Source of the DNA: Lepidodermella squamata
Taxonomy: Eukaryota > Gastrotricha
DNA length: 64,000 nt
Direction of reading: 5' to 3'
NCBI GenBank assembly: GCA_047495785.1
Contig: JBLDXI010000013.1
Coordinates: 620,001 to 684,000 of the forward strand
Made by a program: the position numbers and the translations under genes
Shown here: one piece after another, positions 22,223-33,058 of the stretch
Layout: every line of letters starts with the position of its first letter
How positions within the stretch are numbered: the stretch's first letter is position 1
Notes under the pieces: generated by a model
What the model saw: the letters and a program-made list of their open reading frames with translations, nothing else
What the model was told of the DNA's origin: nothing
Databases searched by the model: none

Positions 22223-23744
22223 AAATAAATATCATAACTTAATAGCTATATCAAAATGAAAGTATGCAGTGGTTAATCAAATTAAACGATAGAAAAAACT
22301 ACATTGGACGTGTTGCTAACAGTTGCTATTTATGGATTTTGCAACAGCATGGAAAACAACACTTGTTGTTCCCCTGCAATCCTGTAAAAAAATTTTCCTA
22401 GGATCAGAACAAGCTATGGATGACTTCCGTCAGGGATGGAAGGACGGATTTCAGACCCTGCCCCCATTTCAGGTGATTTAACTCTTAACAGGGACTGAGT
22501 TGCTGTGGGGAAACGCTTGGAGAGATGACACACCAGAATGCAAAAATAAGCAGCAAAATAAGGATATAATCTAATTGTTATTTGGTCTATTTTCTATTAG
22601 GATGGTATTTGTTGCAAAGGAATCAAATAAAGATGATGATAATAATAATGCTCGCTCGGAAAAGTGCTAATCAAGTTAATGCTGTAGGTGAGCGGCTTTG
22701 CGGCAACAAGACGAACTTCACGATTCACGATCATGATCACGAATTAACGATGTCTCTTGTCTCCTCGCCCTGACGGACTCAAGCTTTCGCCGTAAGGCGG
22801 AGCTAGTGAGAAAACGCGAGCTGACGTCTTAAGTAAGTTTGATACGGTTGTTGTAGTCAAAACCCGACGGCGAGTTAACAGAGAGTTGAATGTTAACCGT
22901 GGCCATTTTATTCTCGAGTATTTTGCACGTAACTATGCGTCGGGCGTTGGGCGTTGGTTAGATTCACGGGACTTTGGTGGTCTTACACTAACTTCACTTA
23001 CCCCGATTGATCTCGCCACCCTTCCGAAATGGAATAAAAACAACTTCCGCGAAAAGCGAAAGCGAAAAACGAAAACTCGCCCTTTTTAATTTTCCAATTT
23101 TCCAATTTGCGAATTCTTTCTCATACGCTTATAGTATGAATAAAACCGCGATTAATAATGATCTCGGAAAATTTATGATCGAATACTGGTCTTCACATAT
23201 ATATATAGGACTTTTTCAATAAATCTTGTGGGGCGGACCTTATTTTCTCTGGCCTGTCAGTTTTTGGTTGAAGGAGTCGTGCCCGGGTCATTCTGATGGT
23301 AACTCTGTGCTAGATGTCAACAAACACCAAAAGAGAGTGTTTGAGATTTGATGAGCCATCAACACGGGTGCAACACGAACTGGAGCAGAGGCTGACTGCC
23401 ATTGGCTTCTCATGGCTGCTGGTTTCTCAACCGCATCCTTGGTCTGTGTTTAGGGTCCACGTCAAGGATCATCCTCTTTCCATCTTTCCTCACATCAGCC
23501 GTGGCTATTCATTAGCCTCATCAGAGTCGAAAACTTTGATGACAAAGATAACTTCATTATCTGAAATACCGGTTTTGCGGTACTACTAAATCGACGACTC
23601 ATTGCCATCAATCTTTGCGTAACCGTGATGCAAAAGCTTTAATCGGATACCAGCGCTACAGATTCTAGTTTATCGCTAGCTGCTGTTTAATTACACGTGT
23701 TATACTTGTGTTTAATTTTTTAGAAGTTAACGATGACGTGAAAG
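22223..23744. other. divergent intergenic region GOLGA7 / ubinuclein
   Basis: About 1.5 kb with no convincing gene. It holds copy 2 of the dispersed repeat and probably both promoters. The short ORF near 23314-23589 has no recognisable domain or splice support. Confidence 0.45.
22762..22842 (+). repeat. dispersed repeat, copy 2
   Basis: TCCTCGCCCTGACGGACTCA, then AGCTTTCGCCGTAAGGCGGA. It is near-identical to 8294-8373 for about 55 bp and degrades over the next 25. Both copies are followed some distance later by an A-rich CGAAAAACGAAAA motif (about 8490 and about 23060), so the repeated unit may be longer and diverged. Confidence 0.65.
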
Positions 23745-26123
23745 ATGGCATCTGGTAGTCACATAGCCAAAAGCAAAAAGCGGTATGCTGAGGAGAAAAC
23801 TTTGATCTTCGATGTTGAATTATTCCCAAGTACCGACGACTCGTATCCTCAGATATCATATGCTGAAATTTATAAAGCGGAGACTGGGAAATATCCAGGA
23901 AAGCTGGGAAGTGAGCAGTTTCCAACTGATCTAAATGAGCTGGACAGGAAATGGCTTGATGATTTGCAAGATCAAGACCTTGGAGATGGTTACGACGAGG
24001 GTGATAGCTTCATTGACAACACAGAATTGCACAATGACAAGTTGCCTCTTTGTGTGACTACAAAGTATGGTGGATTTTACGTGAATTGCGGATCCTTGAA
24101 GTTGAAGGAAGTCAAACCTGAAGTGCTATTTAAAACTGATAATCCCAGCAAACGACCGCTTAATGAGAAGAAGACGGATAAACCCAAGAAGTTATCTCTT
24201 GATCACCGGCCTAGTGACTTACTTGGAAAGTTGAAGTCGGCTTCGGACCACAATGGAAAGACAGGACTCACAGTCAATCGAAAAAATAGTCTTGTGATAT
24301 CTTCGTCATCTTCTTCTTCGCCCATTGGTGCTGGCATTGTCAATTCATCGTTGAACTCAAGGCCTCAGATACCCGACGTGACTCGGACGTTAAAAACGCA
24401 GCAATCAGTTGATAACGATAACGATAGCGATGACGAAGATGAAGTGTTGAGTCGCTTGGTTTCGACATCTTCAAGTAAAATAGAAACAAAAAAGTTGGAG
24501 CCTGCGATCCCAAATAAGTTGAAAGCGATACCGAAAACTGGCAAGGTGTCTGCCAAAAAGGTTCAAGATCGGCCTCATCCTCTTGCTCATGCGAGCGGTG
24601 GCAACTGCAGTCCGATAGTCAAGCAGGCTCATCGTATGGTGAAGAAGAGCATCAAGGCAAAGATCCAGCAGCAAAATGCACCACGCATTATGCCACAGGA
24701 AGCTGGCGACGTTAAGTCGGCGAAGCGTCCCTGTCTTACGTCTGTGGCAGACCGGGCCAGTAACACAGCAGTGTCTAGTCCATCGCCGGCCTCAATCAGC
24801 GATCCGCCCAGTAATTTGCCTGGCCCTCGAGTAGCCCTTCCGGAAGCCTTACAAGCAGCGGTTGATGCCTTCGAAGCGGAAGCGAAAGTTCGGGTTGCAA
24901 TGTCGGAGCAGAGCTCTCAAGGCTTGAACACTAAGGGAAGCGGGAGCGCCACGGCAGGCGCCAAGAGCAAGCTAGATCTTTTCAATCCTCGTCTCGATGA
25001 TCTCTTACTTCGAATCGTCAAAGAGTCTCGGCAGCATCCTTCGTCAATTCGACACTCCGCTCTGAATTATCTCGCTGAAGTTTTGCCTATTCAGAAAAAA
25101 TCACTGCAGAATCGAATTGCTCGAGTCATTGATCTAGCTCAGAGACAGCAGCTTGACGAACCGATCGGGAAGTTACTGAAAGCCGCAAATTCCCGGAGTT
25201 TTTCCCAACCGTTTGATGCTGATTTAAGAGCTATTCTGACTGAAATTATCAACTTGAGGATTCAACACTATCAGTCGCAATTACACCACCGTGTTACGCT
25301 TGGAACTTTTCTTCGTTCTTATTGCGAAAAGGAACTTAGCGTGGCACTCTCGAAAAGTTCCGCCGCAAACGGAATGCCCCTCAGCAGTGTCGAGGAAACA
25401 ATTGTTAACGAAGTGAGATCTCTATTCCCGAACATTCAAATGCCAACTGCCTCAGTATCTCCGTCTTCACCGGCTCCGAGGGTTAGTCCGGATAGTGCTT
25501 CGGGTAACGACGACATCGGTAACGTGAACACCATTGCAAGTGGTCGTAATTCCTCGGCTGCTAGCAATCACGTTAGTAAACCTCAACCCACAATTCAGGC
25601 AGCGTTCCAACAAGCACAAGCTGCGAAAGCGTCCCAACAGCAACAGCAACCTCCGCCTGCGCCTCCTCCTCTGCCCGCGTCAACTGACTCTACTGTGCTT
25701 CTATCGCCGTCTTTCCATAGCAATTCCACAGCGCAGAAGGATTATGCAAGCTCAAATAAGCCCCAGTCTACTTATGCCGCTCAGCTATCACGAATCACCC
25801 CTACGGTAATGCCGCTTCCTCAATCGGCCGGTGCCATGGACTTTCGAACGTCTTACCAACAGCAACCTCAGCCATCTCCACAACAGCAGCAGCAAGCGAG
25901 GTCGCTGGCGAGTTCGGTTGCCAACTTGCCTTTATACTCTCTCTACCAACATCTTGGCGACCAGCAGAACTTGATGGCAGCAGCCGCTGCTGTAGCCGCA
26001 GCCTCAGCTTCAACGCACTGGCCTCCGAACTCGAATGCGTCGAACACGCCGAACCAGAAGGCGACACCAGCTCATCAACAGCTGCGCTCTCCATTTGATT
26101 ACAGCACTGCTTTCAAGCAATAG
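23745..26123 (+). CDS. UBN1: ubinuclein (Hpc2-related HIRA-complex subunit)
   Basis: Subunit of the HIRA histone chaperone complex, which deposits histone H3.3 outside replication; nuclear. It is a single exon of 792 residues. The Hpc2-related (HRD) domain at about residues 80-125 reads GYDEGDSFIDNTELHNDKLP, then VTTKYGGFYVNCGSL, the HIRA-binding signature. A conserved middle domain at about residues 410-540 opens LDLFNPRLDDLLLRIVKESR and includes HSALNYLAEVLPIQKKSLQN. The rest is disordered: a Ser-rich acidic stretch (about 190-240), then Pro/Gln-rich and poly-Ala segments at the C-terminus. An intronless gene of this length stands out among intron-rich neighbours. Whether it corresponds to vertebrate UBN1 or UBN2 cannot be said; invertebrates usually have one. 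Confidence 0.9.
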   Translation: MASGSHIAKSKKRYAEEKTLIFDVELFPSTDDSYPQISYAEIYKAETGKYPGKLGSEQFPTDLNELDRKWLDDLQDQDLGDGYDEGDSFIDNTELHNDKLPLCVTTKYGGFYVNCGSLKLKEVKPEVLFKTDNPSKRPLNEKKTDKPKKLSLDHRPSDLLGKLKSASDHNGKTGLTVNRKNSLVISSSSSSSPIGAGIVNSSLNSRPQIPDVTRTLKTQQSVDNDNDSDDEDEVLSRLVSTSSSKIETKKLEPAIPNKLKAIPKTGKVSAKKVQDRPHPLAHASGGNCSPIVKQAHRMVKKSIKAKIQQQNAPRIMPQEAGDVKSAKRPCLTSVADRASNTAVSSPSPASISDPPSNLPGPRVALPEALQAAVDAFEAEAKVRVAMSEQSSQGLNTKGSGSATAGAKSKLDLFNPRLDDLLLRIVKESRQHPSSIRHSALNYLAEVLPIQKKSLQNRIARVIDLAQRQQLDEPIGKLLKAANSRSFSQPFDADLRAILTEIINLRIQHYQSQLHHRVTLGTFLRSYCEKELSVALSKSSAANGMPLSSVEETIVNEVRSLFPNIQMPTASVSPSSPAPRVSPDSASGNDDIGNVNTIASGRNSSAASNHVSKPQPTIQAAFQQAQAAKASQQQQQPPPAPPPLPASTDSTVLLSPSFHSNSTAQKDYASSNKPQSTYAAQLSRITPTVMPLPQSAGAMDFRTSYQQQPQPSPQQQQQARSLASSVANLPLYSLYQHLGDQQNLMAAAAAVAAASASTHWPPNSNASNTPNQKATPAHQQLRSPFDYSTAFKQ

Positions 26124-26308
26124 CGATTCGTCGATCTTTCATCTTGTTCTCACATCAGAATCCCTTGATTTTAAATGACTTGCGCAGAGTTCGATTGCAT
26201 TCTTGTTTATTCTATGACCGCGCCAAACAAGTGGAATGTTTTTGTGGTGTTCAACTCTTTCATTTCTTTGTAATGCGCACGACGCGCGGATCTTCGCTAC
26301 ATAATTAT

Positions 26309-26331
26309 ATTATTATTATTATTATTATTAC
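26309..26331. repeat. (ATT)n microsatellite
   Basis: Seven to eight ATT units in the 3' flank of ubinuclein. Confidence 0.9.
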
Positions 26332-26535
26332 GCCTAATTTGACGATGTTAGAAATGGCACTTATAAAAACACAGAAGTGTAACATTGAATGTTTGTTTCT
26401 TTTTGTGCGCTCTTACTTTATGGCGGTTTGAACTCTTCTTCGAATCGAAAAGATGGCGAAATCATCTCGAGACTTGTTTTTTCGAAATTAAAATGAATTT
26501 TTCAATGCGATGCTTATATTTTCTTAGGCTTTACA

Positions 26536-27226
26536 ATGCTGAGATTGTGCGTCATCCGCGTTCGTCCCCAAATCGCGGCTCTGAGCTCCGCTGTCAAGCC
26601 GGTCGTTGGTGGCCAAAGCTACCAGCTTTCGCAGCACGATCGCGACGAGTTCCACCCTCGCATCGGTAAATTGCTATCAACTTTTTATTTTTCTTCTAAA
26701 AAATGTTGCTTTTAAGGAAACCGCGATATTGTTGGTTCTGGCTGGAACAACCGTCTGCAGTACGCCGACCGCCCTGAATACCCATACCCCGCTATTCGCT
26801 ACGGTGAAAACACCTCTGCTGTCGCGGCTCTTCGCGAGAAGGAGCGAGGCGACTGGAAGAAGCTGAGTCTTGAGGAGAAGAAAGCTCTCTACCGCGCCAG
26901 CTTCCGGCAAACTTTCGCCGAATTCACCGCTCCGACTGGCGAGTGGAAATTCGTCTTGTTCTCCATCTTTGCGGTGGGTTCGTTCACTCTTTGGGTCGTT
27001 TACTGGCTCAAGACTTGCGGTATGTTTTTCAATGACCAATCAAAAAGAAATTGTAAACTAACGATTTTGGTTATTTACAGTTACCCCGCAACTTCCTTAC
27101 ACTTTCTCTGACGAATACCGTTACAAGATGGTCAAGAAGTACATTGATATGAACGCCACCCCGGTGCGCGGCTTCACCTCCGAATGGGACTACGACCGCA
27201 TGAAGTGGAAGTGGGAGAAGGACTAA
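26536..27226 (+). CDS. COX4: cytochrome c oxidase subunit IV
   Basis: Nuclear-encoded subunit of mitochondrial complex IV; inner membrane. Three exons, 26536-26665, 26717-27019 and 27081-27226, give 192 residues including a presequence (MLRLCVIRVRPQIAAL). Family landmarks: REKERGDWKKLSLEEKKALY (human KEKEKASWSSLSMDEKVELY), FRQTFAEFTAPTGEWKFV, one transmembrane segment FSIFAVGSFTLWVVYWL, and C-terminal GFTSEWDYDRMKWKWEK (human GLASKWDYEKNEWKK). Length is close to human (169) plus a longer leader. All splice phases agree. Confidence 0.95.
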
Positions 27227-27680
27227 TCGATTTCGGCGTTTAGCGGAAACTTTACAAAATATGAAAACCCCCTTAAAAATGAACACTAATATTTGGCAAA
27301 TGAATGAATGAATGCGTGGTTACCATTAGTTATTGTTTCAAACCTTCTCGTCAGCTCTTCACGCCATGAATAGTTTTGATTAAATCCCGGCAAGACAGTA
27401 AATCTTTGCGCACTTCAAAGTACTCTAATGTATGACCGGCTATCGTTGTAAGGAAAGAAGATAGATAAAACATCCTGATAACAATCTAAGATTCGTTTTA
27501 CTTCAATGAACGCACCGATGCTGCCAAGTTGTGTTAGATCAGCGCCTATCATTCATGTATTGAGAATGTATTCGATCGGTACGATGATAAAATTAAAAAA
27601 TAAAATTGTTTGAGATGTGGAGTTTTAATGGAGGTGAAATGTAAAAATGTTACGATTCATTTAGGAAATTTCGCTGTGAA
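27227..27680. other. spacer before the NHL-like gene cluster
   Basis: AT-rich 454-bp gap with no ORF of interest and no repeat. It probably holds the COX4 3' UTR and the promoter of the next gene. Confidence 0.4.
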
Positions 27681-28972
27681 ATGAGTAGCTGCGAATCGAA
27701 TGCTGCCTGGAAAAATGAAGTAAACCATGTGTTACAGCAATTGCTGACGCATATCCAATCGGAACGGGATCGATTAGTCGAGGCTGCTACGAAGTCGGAT
27801 TGCTCTACCCTGAAATTGAACCCTCAGTTTGAAAATCTTCTCTCCCGGCTGATTATGATGCCGATCGGCAGTTTCGAACGCCCCGGAGCTCCGATAATCG
27901 ACATACCATGCGCTGCTATCGATAATCCTTACTTGCGGAGAGAAGCGGCAATATCCGGGAAAACAGCTGACACCAAAGAGTCATCTCTCAGCTGGCTGCC
28001 CTCGGCCAAAGTATCTAGGCACAATTCGACATACTCGAAAATGAAACTTTGGTACACCTTGAAGGGGAAGGATTTTCATGGCAGTCCCTTGTCGAAAACC
28101 AGCGCAATCATCGCCCTACCTTCAATTGATCGATTCGCGTTACTCCACAATTTGAACATGATTAGTGTATGTGTTACCGTTGATTCAACCACTGCATTTT
28201 CGCGAACTTTTATTATGTATAGATGATCAATTCAAGGGGTGATATTGTATCGTCTTTCTGTATTCACAAGCATTTCGATTCGCCAGCTGCTGCTTGTCCT
28301 AACCAGCTTGTTGTTAACCCGAAGAATCCGCGAGAAATACTATGCATCCAAGATGACTGCATCAAATGCGTTGGCCCCATCGACAAGGAGATGTCCTCCA
28401 TTGAGGAATTGGAGGCCATAACTTGTTTTTCTAAGTTTCCACATTTACCTTACGGTTTAGCTGTCTCAGATAAAGCCCGTTGCGTCTACACTGCTGTTGG
28501 AATTTCCATTTTCGCGATATCTATGGATGATTGGACAGTATTAGGCACATGGACGATGAAATATGGCACTAGCAAAACTCAGGTACTTGCCGCTAAGAGC
28601 GATCAACTCTACGTGCGTGGGGATGGCGGTAGCTCATTGTTCACAATCCCGATAGCGCACGACGGCCGGCTCAAAATGGACGAAATTCACCGAATTCCTC
28701 GCAAATTTGACTACGTCAAAGCTATAACTTTCGACGCCGATGGATTCGTCCTCGTAGCCGATAACGAGCGGAAACGTGTTGAAGTTTTCTCTCCGGACTT
28801 CGAAGAGAACGTTGCGGTTATTCACTTCCCTGATAATATCATGGGATTTTCTTTGACTGATATTGCTGTTATGGAAACTAAAGACCGTAAAGGCGAGTCA
28901 ACGAAGATTGTTGCTATACCAGATTATTTGGCCAGCAGAGTTTTCTTCTTCTCGTCAACTAATTGTTCCTAG
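27681..28972 (+). CDS. tandem NHL-like propeller family, copy A
   Basis: Two exons, 27681-28166 and 28223-28972, give 411 residues. I do not recognise the family by name. The N-terminal helical part reads VNHVLQQLLTHIQSERDRLV, then a linker with PIGSF. After the junction the sequence looks like beta-propeller blades. One is clearly NHL-like: KAITFDADGFVLVADNERKR, then VEVFSPD. No signal peptide or membrane segment is visible, so it is probably intracellular. It is one of four tandem paralogues (27.7-32.7 kb) sharing the same N-terminal motif and the same intron position after a '-IS' codon pair. Function unknown; scaffold or ligand binding would be typical for propellers. Confidence 0.75.
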
Positions 28973-29189
28973 ATAGCTTCAATATTAAATTTATTTATCC
29001 ACTATTGTATGATGTAGATTGTCTTTATTTTAATTTGACCAACTCGTCGAGCAAGCATATCTACAACTATTTTGGACCTTCTGTACCAGTCGAATCTGAA
29101 ACAATTGATCTGAAAACCACTGGTGTGGACTGTTTTATTGCTGATAAAATCTCTTTTTTTATCTGTTAAATAACGAGATGAATTTTCTC

Positions 29190-29235
29190 TCGGCCTTAAC
29201 TCGGCCTTAACTCGGCCTTAAATTCGCCTTAAATT
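29190..29235. repeat. 12-bp tandem repeat
   Basis: CTCGGCCTTAA repeated about three times with a fourth diverged unit (ATTCGCCTTAA), between copies A and B. Confidence 0.8.
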
Positions 29236-29325
29236 TGAGTTTATGAATAGTATACTTGTAGCATATTCTACCTATCATTATCGTAATTTGCTCATAAATT
29301 TGCTCAATATAGATTTGGTTCAGAA

Positions 29326-30661
29326 ATGAGTCTGCACCCTTTGGAGGCGGAAAAAGATTTGAGCAGCGTACTGTTAGCCGTTCTCACTCATTTGCAAGCG
29401 GAACATGATAGACTTATGGAAAATGTAGTGAAAAATGACGCCTCAAAGCAGCCGGTGAAATTGGAATTCGTGAAGAATGTGAAATTTTACGAATTATTGG
29501 CGCGATTCACTCAAATCTCGTTATGGATTCCATTTGAACCCCCGCCACCTGTCGTTGAAGCGATTCAGCCGAACAAAAATAAGTGCTCCCACATAGTGTT
29601 GAACCCTTATTTGATGGCGGAGCAAGGCAAGTCGAATGCGCCCAAGCGCAAAAAATCGCCACCGCCCGCTGACATCGGTTGTAAAGTAAAGCGACAATGG
29701 CAGGTTGAACGGAAAGATGTTTTCAACCGCGCCTACAAGGTATCTGTTATTAAAGGCGCTGATTCCTCTGGATATCGGCTATACTCACCTTGTGCCATTG
29801 TTGCGCTGCCATCATTAAAACAATTTGCCGTTTTACACAGTGATAATAAAATTAGCGTAAGTTGAATTGAAGTTGGACGAGTGATTACTGATAATTGCAA
29901 CGTTTTGTTAACAGCTTGTTTGCAGTTCTGGCAAGTTGGAGAGAACTTTTACTATTGTCAACTTTGATTCGAAGCGCCCGAGTTCGAGCTCCCCATGTCT
30001 TCGAGTTGACCATAGAAATCCTAATTATTTGATTGGCATTATCGGTGGACAAATAACATCGATCGGTCCGATTGACGAGGCGATCAAATCTCCTGGAGGA
30101 TTTATCGATTCTAAACCCTTGGTACCTTCTTCCATTTGCTTCGACCAGCCGAGTGGATTGGCTGTTTGCCCTGCTGCTGGACTTCTTTACACAATTATTG
30201 GCAGCGATGTGATTGCGTTCTCACTGGTCCACGGCTCGATGAAGGGGAAATACCCTATAACCTCACCGGTCATATCTTCAAAAGCGTCAGCTCTCGGATT
30301 TTTCAACGGAAGGTTTTATTTTAAGGGAGAAGGCGGTCGCTCGCTCTTTGCGGCGCCTATCGATCACGAAGGCGCCGTTGATCTTGACGCTTTTCGTACG
30401 ATCTCAGCCAACTTCGAAAGTTTACGGGCCATAGATTTCGACGATAACGGCAATATAATTGTTCTGAATAAAGGAACAAATTCAATTGAGGTTTTATCGC
30501 CGAACGGTGGCAGCGCGTTGGCAACGTTCAGCCCTCCGAATACTTACGGCAATTTTTCGCCGGTCGATATCGCCGTTCTTTCTGTGAAATATTCAACTCC
30601 GTCATTTAGCATCGGCGTTGCTGATTGCTTCACCAACAAAATCGCCATTTTTTCATTTTAA
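29326..30661 (+). CDS. tandem NHL-like propeller family, copy B
   Basis: Two exons, 29326-29856 and about 29936-30661, give about 418 residues. The N-terminal VLTHLQAEHDRLMENV motif matches copies A, C and D. A basic linker contains APKRKKSPPPADIG, a possible nuclear localisation signal. The C-terminal propeller includes RAIDFDDNGNIIVLNKGTNS, then IEVLSPNGG, a good NHL-type blade. The acceptor GGCAAG (exon from 29936) is chosen for phase; an upstream TTTGCAG fails the frame. No signal peptide. Function not recognised. Confidence 0.72.
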
Positions 30662-30785
30662 AACCATTTTACAACTCATGCTTTGTTGTTTTATGCCTTT
30701 TATTTCTCACCGAAACAATAAATTAATAATGGTTATTGATTAATCAACTGATTTTCTGTTCAATATATGTTTAGATGAATCAGTT

Positions 30786-31145
30786 ATGAGTTCAGATATA
30801 AAAGATCCTGTCTCATCTCATGCTGTGCATATCCTGGACCAATTTCTGCGTCACGTGCAATCTGAGCGTGATCGTCTAGTAGCTAGTATTGAGAATTTGA
30901 ACTCTTCGCAGCCGGTCAAATTCGTGAAAAATCATCGATTTGAAGAATTGCTTTCACAACTCAGAAAAACGCCATTCGGTAGTGTTGAAATTGAGTCGAA
31001 ATCTGATCATGAGATGAGATCTTCGGATTCGATATCCAAGAGTGCAGCTAAGCGATCCAATGCGGCGACAAAACAGAAGACCGTCAACAATCCCTACTGG
31101 TTGACGGAATCTCATAGGGAGAATAAGCAACGAAAGCTGGAATGA
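30786..31145 (+). CDS. tandem family copy C, N-terminal domain only
   Basis: A 119-residue ORF carries the family N-terminal domain (HAVHILDQFLRHVQSERDRL, then PFGSVE) and a basic linker ending NNPYWLTESHRENKQRKLE. The propeller is missing: after the stop at 31145 the next 130 bp are AT-rich, and copy D begins at 31282. It has its own spacing and an intact ORF. It could be a functional N-domain-only protein or a recently truncated copy. Confidence 0.6.
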   Translation: MSSDIKDPVSSHAVHILDQFLRHVQSERDRLVASIENLNSSQPVKFVKNHRFEELLSQLRKTPFGSVEIESKSDHEMRSSDSISKSAAKRSNAATKQKTVNNPYWLTESHRENKQRKLE

Positions 31146-31281
31146 ATTTCGTGTTTTTTAATTGCATCTGACTCTTCTCCACTTTATCTTGTTGTGTATT
31201 GTTCAGTTTTTTCCTTTTTCATCGATTTGAGTGAAATTCATTTGAATTTATTTTATTTTAGATATTTTATTTTTATTACGC

Positions 31282-32662
31282 ATGTCTGGCCTGCCCGGTG
31301 ACCTAGATGGCGAGATATCGTCTATCCTAGAAAGATTCCTGGACTACTTGCAATCCGAGCGAAATAGATTGGTGGCAAATGTTGAAGAATTGTCGCGTGA
31401 CTCAATGTCGATCTCCTTCAAAGAAAACCCTTTATTTAATGAAATTCTTTCCTGCGTCATGCGAACACCTCTTGGAACCGTCGTAGAGGCCTCTGTTGTA
31501 AAACAATTGGAAAAGCAACCAACCAGCGCCGTACACTCGCCATCTCCTAAAAAGAAGAGAATAAAGCAGGAAAAAGAAGCAGCTGACCCGGTTGCTTCTC
31601 TCAATAAGTGGCTACCTCCCCTGAAGTCTGGGCCCGTGGCGAAAGCCGAACCTGTTACAGCCGAGGAGATGCAAACCGAGTTTAAATTGACGAAAGCACA
31701 CTCAGCCGGCTTCGATAACCCCGCCGCAGTGATCGCTCTCCCGAGCAGAAATTGTTTCTTGACTCTTCACAGCAAAAACAAACTTAGCGTAAGATTTCTG
31801 ATTCAAGATCTGATTTGTAATATCAGTCGATTTTCCATTAAGGTTGTATCTTGGAATGGAAGCGTGATCTCAACGGTAGAAATCAAACACCCTCTTGTGT
31901 TCTCGCAGTATCAGATCGCTAAACTCGACCAATCGAACCCGAATCAAATAATCATCGTATCGGATAACAAAATTTTAACGCTAGCCGTGGATGCGATTGT
32001 AAACGCTGAGAGTGCCGTTGTGTTGAAACCGGAATTTCGCGTGTTTCATTTGGCCGGATCGCCGTCCGGACTGGCAGTGAGTCACCACGCGATTTACCTG
32101 TCGTCTGCGAATGAAATAGTTGGCTATTCTCTGCCTGCTTGGAGTCGATTGGGCGTGTGGTCAGTCGATGGAGAAATTTCCCTGTGCGTATTGGCAATTC
32201 GTGATAACGAGCTGTACTTCCGAGGCAGTGCGGCCACAACTCTGTATTCCGTCCCTATTGAACCCAGTGGCTCCCTTACGATGCGAAATGTCAAAGTAAA
32301 AGCAACAGGTTTCGGCATGCTTCAAGCGATTTCTTTTGACGACGATGGCAATATATTTTCAGTTTCGCAAACGGACGTTAAGGTAGGTGCAGTGTCAAAA
32401 ACGGTTTTATTTCCATAACAAAAATTTAAAAAATTTTCAGATGATTTCATCTACTCAAGCCACCTTGGCAATCCATAAATCTCATAAGATCAGCCGTAGC
32501 CTAGTAACACCCGCCGACGTCGCAAGTTTGGGCGCTAGCCATGAAAAATCCGGGCTTTTCACTTTTCCGAACAAAACCACGTGTAATCGTGTTATAGCCG
32601 TATCTGATCTAGTCGCTAGTGAATTATCTGTATTCGCTCTTGTCGAGAATAACAGCTGCTGA
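31282..32662 (+). CDS. tandem NHL-like propeller family, copy D
   Basis: Three exons, 31282-31788, 31843-32382 and 32441-32662, give about 422 residues. The N-terminal motif is ILERFLDYLQSERNRLVANV. The linker has SPKKKRIKQEKE, a likely nuclear localisation signal. The propeller part has LQAISFDDDGNIFSVSQTDV. The first intron is 54 bp, in frame and stop-free, so the locus also reads through it; it matches the conserved intron position of copies A and B (KNKLS|VVSWNG). The second intron is unique to this copy. The C-terminus VIAVSDLVASELSVFAL aligns with copy A IVAIPDYLASRVFFF. Confidence 0.72.
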
Positions 32663-32950
32663 TATCTCAATAATTACGTGCAATGATTTTTACATGAATC
32701 GAAATTTGTTGCGCTCTGTAATAAAAGTCGATGGCATAGTTTCAATGGTGTGCCGTTCGGGCCGCAAAACGGCGCCGTTTCGTGTTCAATGCGCGCTCGT
32801 TGCATGCGTGGGCATCGCCACGGCACTTCAAAACACAAAATATGATGGGTACTTGTTTTTTAATGGCTCGAGGTATATACAAATTGTCATTCAAGTAGTC
32901 ACTCGTGCGTTGGAGTTTTTGTTACACTGGTAGTGTATAACGCACGACCA

Positions 32951-33015
32951 TTCATCATCATCATCATCATCATAATCACAATCTTCACTAAGCATCATCA
33001 TCATCATCATCATCA
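32951..33015. repeat. (TCA)n microsatellites
   Basis: Two runs of TCA/CAT repeats (32951-32972 and 32993-33015), about 45-110 bp upstream of the Kunitz-like gene ATG, in its probable 5' UTR. Confidence 0.9.
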
Positions 33016-33058
33016 GCGTACAGGTGTATTTCTACCAGCAGTTTAACTTTTGGATAAG

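Noticed and set aside
28963-29169. 68-codon ORF after NHL-family copy A
   Set aside because: Overlaps the end of copy A, AT-rich, no homology to the family and no start context.
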